Shown piece after piece: positions 59,092 to 64,000 of a stretch of DNA of 64,000 nt (position 1 is the first letter of the stretch; every line of letters starts with the position of its first letter). The notes under the pieces were generated by a model. The model was not told where the DNA came from, ran no database searches, and saw only the letters and a program-made list of their open reading frames with translations. The DNA is taken from NCBI GenBank assembly GCA_013399015.1, contig VWZX01002690.1:186001-250000 (forward strand), given 5' to 3'. The translations under genes and the position numbers were made by a program. This DNA comes from Galbula dea. Taxonomy: Eukaryota; Chordata; Aves; Piciformes; Galbulidae.

Positions 59092-61876
59092 TCTTTTAAA
59101 AGTTCCAGTGAAAAAACATCAAGGTTTAGAATCAAGCTGTGTTCCTGGTAACTTAGTAGACAACACACCACAGGTTCTTGAAATGAGTGGAGGGCTGGAA
59201 TAGAAAGTATGAGAAGTCTGCAAAAACCTGAAGCATTTTAAAGAGCTCAGAACAGTTTCTAGGAGGTTACCTTGCTGATTTGTTCTCTCTTGGTGGTGGC
59301 ACAAGCATCAAACCTCTTAATTCACTGCTAATGAATCTAGCCAAGCTCACATACAAGATGTACACTGCAGAAGCAGAAACCTGAATGAGCTCTTATCAGA
59401 AAGGAGACCTCTTCTGACTGAAATAATCACCTACCTAGGATGGAGTCTTCCATCCTAAATCATGACATATGCTGATTTCTTGGTCTTCATTAAGAGGTCA
59501 TCCCCAGGTAACTGTGGCACTGCATCATCTGGTGGACTCCTTGGATTTCTTTTGAACAAGTAGGCACATGCTAACATTGATCTTTTATTTACCTCTTGAG
59601 CTTAGTTTCTGTCTTTGAGTTCATTCTCTTTGGGATGTATTCAAATGGTAGCCAATGCATTACACTTAACCCTGACCCATTCACAACTGTGATATTAAAC
59701 CAGCATGTGTACTCTGAAGAAGTTCATTGGTTGGTAGATTAATTTAAGAGGGAGACTGCTGAAGACAGTAAGTATTTTTTTTAAGCAGTGGCATTATACA
59801 TTAAACTATTTCATTCTTTTTCTGTATGTGTTTTGCTTTCTCTTTTTCATTTCAGAATGCTATTGCATTTTGCTTTTATTTGCACAGGCTTCTGTAAGCA
59901 CATTGCTATTAACTTAGTAGACTGAGAAGAGGTTGAACTGCTTGCTAAATGCTGCCTGTTTTCTTTCCACTAAAGTCTCTGCATGCAGTGTAGAATTCTG
60001 TTTCTAATAAGATTATCAAGGAAATAATGAAAACCAGTAGGTTTGTTCTGCTAGCAAATTCTCTTGGTAATTAATGAACTAAATAACTATGTAGAATTCT
60101 CTCTATGGTCAAATTCTGCCTGGAGCTGTACCAATGAGAAGCCAGAAGTAACTCCCTTGGTGCCAGGAGAGCTATTCTAGATTCACTAGGGTAGGTTTAG
60201 TTGCTGTGGTATCTCTCTGACCAGAGAATTTGACTTCACATGTGTCAATAGTTTAAGGCTTGTTTGTGGTTCCTTCCTTGGAGAAAATGGTATATGTATA
60301 GCCTTAAAAAAATCACACAGCCAAGCACCTTTCCAACAGGAGCAAGGAAATCTCACTTTAATCATAAAAGGCAAAAAAAGAGAAGAGCAAGCTAAGAGAG
60401 AATGACTGTGAGGCAGGGTTACACGTGTGAAGAGTGTGTGAAGAGTGATGGGTGCTGATGGTTTCAATCCACCACCCTCACTCTGGCTGCAGGGTTCCTC
60501 TCAGACCCATGTTTGTACACTCTGGGTGATGTTCTCCAACATAACACCTTATGGTATACAGGGGCTGAATGGAACCTCTACTGGGTAAAGTGGGGCAAAA
60601 ATGGGAATTTTACACCATTCCTCTGGAAGACTCAGCAAACCAGAGTATTTTTTGTGGCTGGATAGAAAAAGCAGATGTAGGACAAGTTCTGGGTAGCACA
60701 TATTTCAACATATTAACTCTTTCTTACATAGCTCAATTAGAAACAGGTAATCACTTGCCATCTATCTGAAACTCCATTCTCAGATTACCTGTAAAGTTAA
60801 CCACCCCAAAGCTCTCCCTTGTTCCCCCAAAAGGGCTTAATGAGGCATAATCCATGGTCCATTTGTTTATTCCCTAGGGCTTGCTGAGACAGGTGACAGT
60901 GAAGTAAGTATCTTTTGATGCCCCAAAAAGAAGGGTGAGAGCAAGTCAACAGATTGAAATGCTATAGAAGGGATGGTCCTCAAAGACCATTTTCCACCCT
61001 GAAGACAGACATTTCAAAGACATTTCTGCATTGTTTTCTTTTAAAGGTAGACAGAAACAAACAGAAAGCACCAGCCAAACTCAGCAGTCTCTTTAACCTC
61101 CTGCATTCTTTTCACTGCTGTTTTGCTTCATAAGTCATTGTGTTTTGGGGGAGACTTTCTGTTTGGTTTTGGTTTTATATTCTTTTCCTAAAGACAGAAA
61201 GGGTAGAGGCTCTCTCTTCTCTCAAACTGCAGCATAATTTGGGACAACCAGCCATGGAAGATCAAAACCTAAAGGTCTACAAGAAGATGGATTTTTTTTT
61301 CCCCACACCTATCTTTTATTGCCATGTGTGGAGGCTGAGGACTGACAGCATGTTTTCCCTTCTCTTAAGTATACACTCTCAGTCAAGGACTTGATTAGCA
61401 CATTTTTTGCCAATAAAATGGGCTGTAATTAGCTTTTAATAATAGGTGTGGGTTTGCTGTGGCAGCATGTGCTTCAGACACTTGAGGTATTTTAAAAGCT
61501 GTGTTCAAGATCTCAGTACCACCTAGTACATTTGGGGCAAATAAAGCTTTTAGAATAATGTTTGGGAAAGCAGCACCCTGTAAATATAAGGTGGTGTTGC
61601 ACCATATGGAGACTGGCTCTATGACATATGGTTTGAATTAACAAGTTTCAAACTGTTAGGATCAGTTTTTCTTTCACTGAAGGCAAAAAAAAAAAGGAAA
61701 TAAAAAAGAAAACCACAAGATCCATCCAGTTAAATAAGCTTGAGAAGGGGATCCATGTGCCAACATGGGTTAATTCAGTTAAAATACTCCTTGGGTTCTA
61801 CTAGTTGGGTTTGGGGTTCCCTTTAAACAAACAATATTGCCAACTGCAAATGTGGTTTATTATTTTTAGTACAAAG
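59092..61876. other. Non-coding DNA, nothing recognised
   Basis: Ordinary sequence. No gene, repeat family or RNA gene recognised. Confidence 0.5.
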
Positions 61877-61877
61877 A

Positions 61878-61902
61878 CCATCATCATCACCACCACCACC
61901 AT
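61878..61902. repeat. (CAT)n(CAC)n trinucleotide run
   Basis: CCATCATCATCACCACCACC-type run, about eight trinucleotides. Confidence 0.85.
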
Positions 61903-62566
61903 TATGATCATGGTCCTCATTAAAGTAAATGATTGGCCCTGGATTTGTATTAATGCTGTTTGAAAAGACAAGGCTGACTGGCAGCTGAAAACAAAGGGTG
62001 GAAACAGGTCTTGTGATCTCTCCTAATTGAATCTTTGTTGGCTGAATTGATCTGGGGAGAAGAAAAAAAGTTCAAAGATCTAGGATCCATATTACACAAA
62101 CATTGTTTCATTTAATCAAAACAGTCTTTGAAGTGCCATGCTTGCAGACCACCTGTGGCTTTGACATCTGAAGGGATAGGAAGGCTTCCCTGATGGTCCA
62201 GAGTTAGGATATGCCAGAGACAAATAAAAGTGGAAAAGGGAGAGGTCCATGGAAATCTACTTTGTAACACTGTTCCTTTTAAGCACCTTTTTGCCCATAC
62301 TTATGCTAAGTCACCTGGAGCAGCAAGCAAAGCACTCAGAATAAGGGAGTGCATGTTGGTTTTTATGTGCTTTCTCTGTCTTGTTCCACAACTTTATTAC
62401 TTGTTGCATTTAAAGACAGTTTCAAAGACAAAAGAGCCATGAGGTTATATTTGGTCTCAAATGAATGAAGCAGTACTCTGAGAACCTCCTCTCGCAGGTC
62501 TCAGCTTGCATCTGAGAAGTTCAGCTTTGCACTGGAACAAGAAAAAAACCACATGTACTGCAAAAA
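61903..62566. other. Non-coding DNA, nothing certain
   Basis: Around 61.92-62.10 kb the sequence has GATTGGCCC, ACAAAGGGTGG, CCTAATTGAATC and TGAATTGATC motifs reminiscent of enhancers, but too sparse to call. No coding signal. Confidence 0.4.
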
Positions 62567-62593
62567 ACAACAACAACAACAACAAACAAACAA
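62567..62593. repeat. (CAA)n/(CAAA)n microsatellite
   Basis: ACAACAACAACAACAACAAACAAACAA-type run of about nine units. Confidence 0.85.
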
Positions 62594-64000
62594 GGAAAAG
62601 AAAAGAAAGATTCCAAATGAAAGAGTCAGGGCCAGAATCTCCTCCATGCATGCAGGTTATTGGCACAAAGGAGATACAACTTGGCATGGATGGATGCTGC
62701 TGCCTCCTTGGCTTCATCTCAGGCAATATCTCAGGCCTTCCCATCCAGTGGCTCACACTGGATGAAGCATTCTTCAGTCCTATTTTCCTAGGGAGTTCTA
62801 TCTGGGAAAAAATAGTAGGGAGCTGACTGGCATGCTCTGCTTTTCAGCAATCATCAAGTCATCTTCACTTTGGAATCATAACCAGCCAGTTTAATTGAGA
62901 GAAGCTCAGCCTTTGCTAAGGACTGGCCCAAACCAGCACAGGATCACTCACTCACAACTGGAGCATTTTATAACCTGCTATCTACAACCCAGCCTCTGCT
63001 GGCAAAAGCTGAGAGCCTGGGACAATAATTTATCTTCTCAGTGATTCAGATCTCAGAAAGAAGGAAAAAAAAAAAGTAAAGACACTGAAAATAATGTAAG
63101 AAGAGATGAAGTTTTCTCAGCTGCAGTTTACACCTGATTTGCTGGTATTGGAACTGTGGGAATACAATCCTGCAGACCTACCTGGAAACTGAGAATCCAC
63201 TCTTGTATTTTTCAGAGAATTCCTAATAACATCCAGATTTCCCTCTCCCCCACTTTGCAGTCAGTTTCTAAATTCCACACATCCATTTTCAAAAGCTCAT
63301 GTTACAGTTATGGAAAAAAAAAAGAGAAAAAAGATCTTATAATTCTGTTTAGGTTATTAAGCTCCACACTACCATTAAAAATTCTCCTCCTCTGCTTTAG
63401 AATATCCTGTCCTAGTGGCTGCCCCAGAATAACTCTACTGCAGCTCTGAACTTCTTAGGGGAAAAGGGACAAAAGCCTGGTGTGTTGGTCTACCTAAGGG
63501 ATTCCTGAATCCCTGGAATGTTCAGAGCAAAGGAAGATCTGTGCTCCTCCTTACTATAGGAATGATATAGTTATTGGTGAACACTCATCTCTCTTTTGTA
63601 TGTAACATGAGGTCTCTCTCTCTCTGTGGAACTTCTCCAAACAGGGTGCCAAGGGCAGAAAGTCTTATTTTAGAGTAAAATGATCAAATAACAATTCTTT
63701 TCTTAATCAAAGAGAATAAAAGCATACTACTCCCTTGGTGCTGCTTTAGTGCAAATGCAATGACAGGAGTCTGTGTGAATGCAAAGTGCTGAGAAACACC
63801 AGGGGACAATCCATACCTGTGCAAGGCATAATGGGCACAGCTTGGGGTCCTCTGATTCTCTATCACAACACAGGCAGCAAGCCTCAAAGAAACCATTGGC
63901 ACTTTGTCTTAGGCACAGGATTGTGCCACAGAGGAAACCAAGGTCTGTAAGGTAGAATATATGCATGTCAGTTACATCCTTATGGTGTAAAGGCAATGTA
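62594..64000. other. Non-coding DNA, nothing recognised
   Basis: Ordinary sequence with A-runs near 63064-63076 and 63313-63325 and a short (TC)n run near 63612-63625. Frames up to 106 codons show no recognisable product. Confidence 0.5.

Noticed and set aside
1..64000. CRISPR array, prokaryotic operon, phage or endogenous retrovirus
   Set aside because: No spaced direct-repeat array, no operon-like packed genes, and no LTR pair or retroviral gene remnant could be recognised; composition and CR1 elements point to a bird chromosome.

Overview
The window looks like bird nuclear DNA. It carries several 3'-truncated CR1 (chicken repeat 1) LINE fragments with the avian-type tail, read as TCATAGAATCA at the left edge of minus-strand copies. 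I found no mammalian Alu, L1 or B elements. Interspersed repeats are sparse, as is typical of avian genomes. The order or species cannot be told from this sequence.

I found no confident protein-coding gene, rRNA, tRNA or CRISPR array. The open frames are short, have no recognisable domain, and occur about as often as expected by chance in 64 kb. The longest ones (about 9.45-10.06 kb and 10.50-11.06 kb) are low-complexity translations of pyrimidine or purine microsatellite tracts. The best reading is a gene desert or part of one very large intron.

Layout. 0-8.7 kb: AT-rich DNA holding three or four stretches that look like conserved regulatory elements (about 1.74-2.07, 7.0-7.76 and 8.46-8.66 kb), and a GC-rich block with a 30-bp minisatellite (2.23-2.64 kb). 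The 8.5 kb stretch contains an 89-nt segment with good splice sites at both ends. 9.4-11.0 kb: a TTGG array, a long TTTTC pyrimidine tract and a 273-nt uninterrupted purine tract with ~99-bp higher-order periodicity. 11-23 kb: mostly featureless. 23-24.3 kb: a CR1 tail, a CA repeat and a second exon-like segment (24160-24229). 29.1-29.4 kb: a second long TTTTC array flanked by purines. 31.0-31.7 kb: an enhancer-like stretch with a tRNA-promoter-like A-box/B-box pair. 42.2-43.3 kb: the strongest candidate developmental enhancer, CpG-retaining and rich in homeodomain-type sites. 48.3-55.8 kb: the CR1-rich part, including an opposed pair at 53.0-53.6 kb and a CCCTTT array at 52.3 kb. 57-64 kb: AT-rich sequence with small simple repeats.

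The element calls rest on composition and motif content (CpG retained in AT-rich DNA, clustered TAATTA/TAATCC/octamer/TALE-type sites), not on an alignment. They are proposals that a multi-species alignment would confirm or remove. CR1 and simple-repeat calls are direct.
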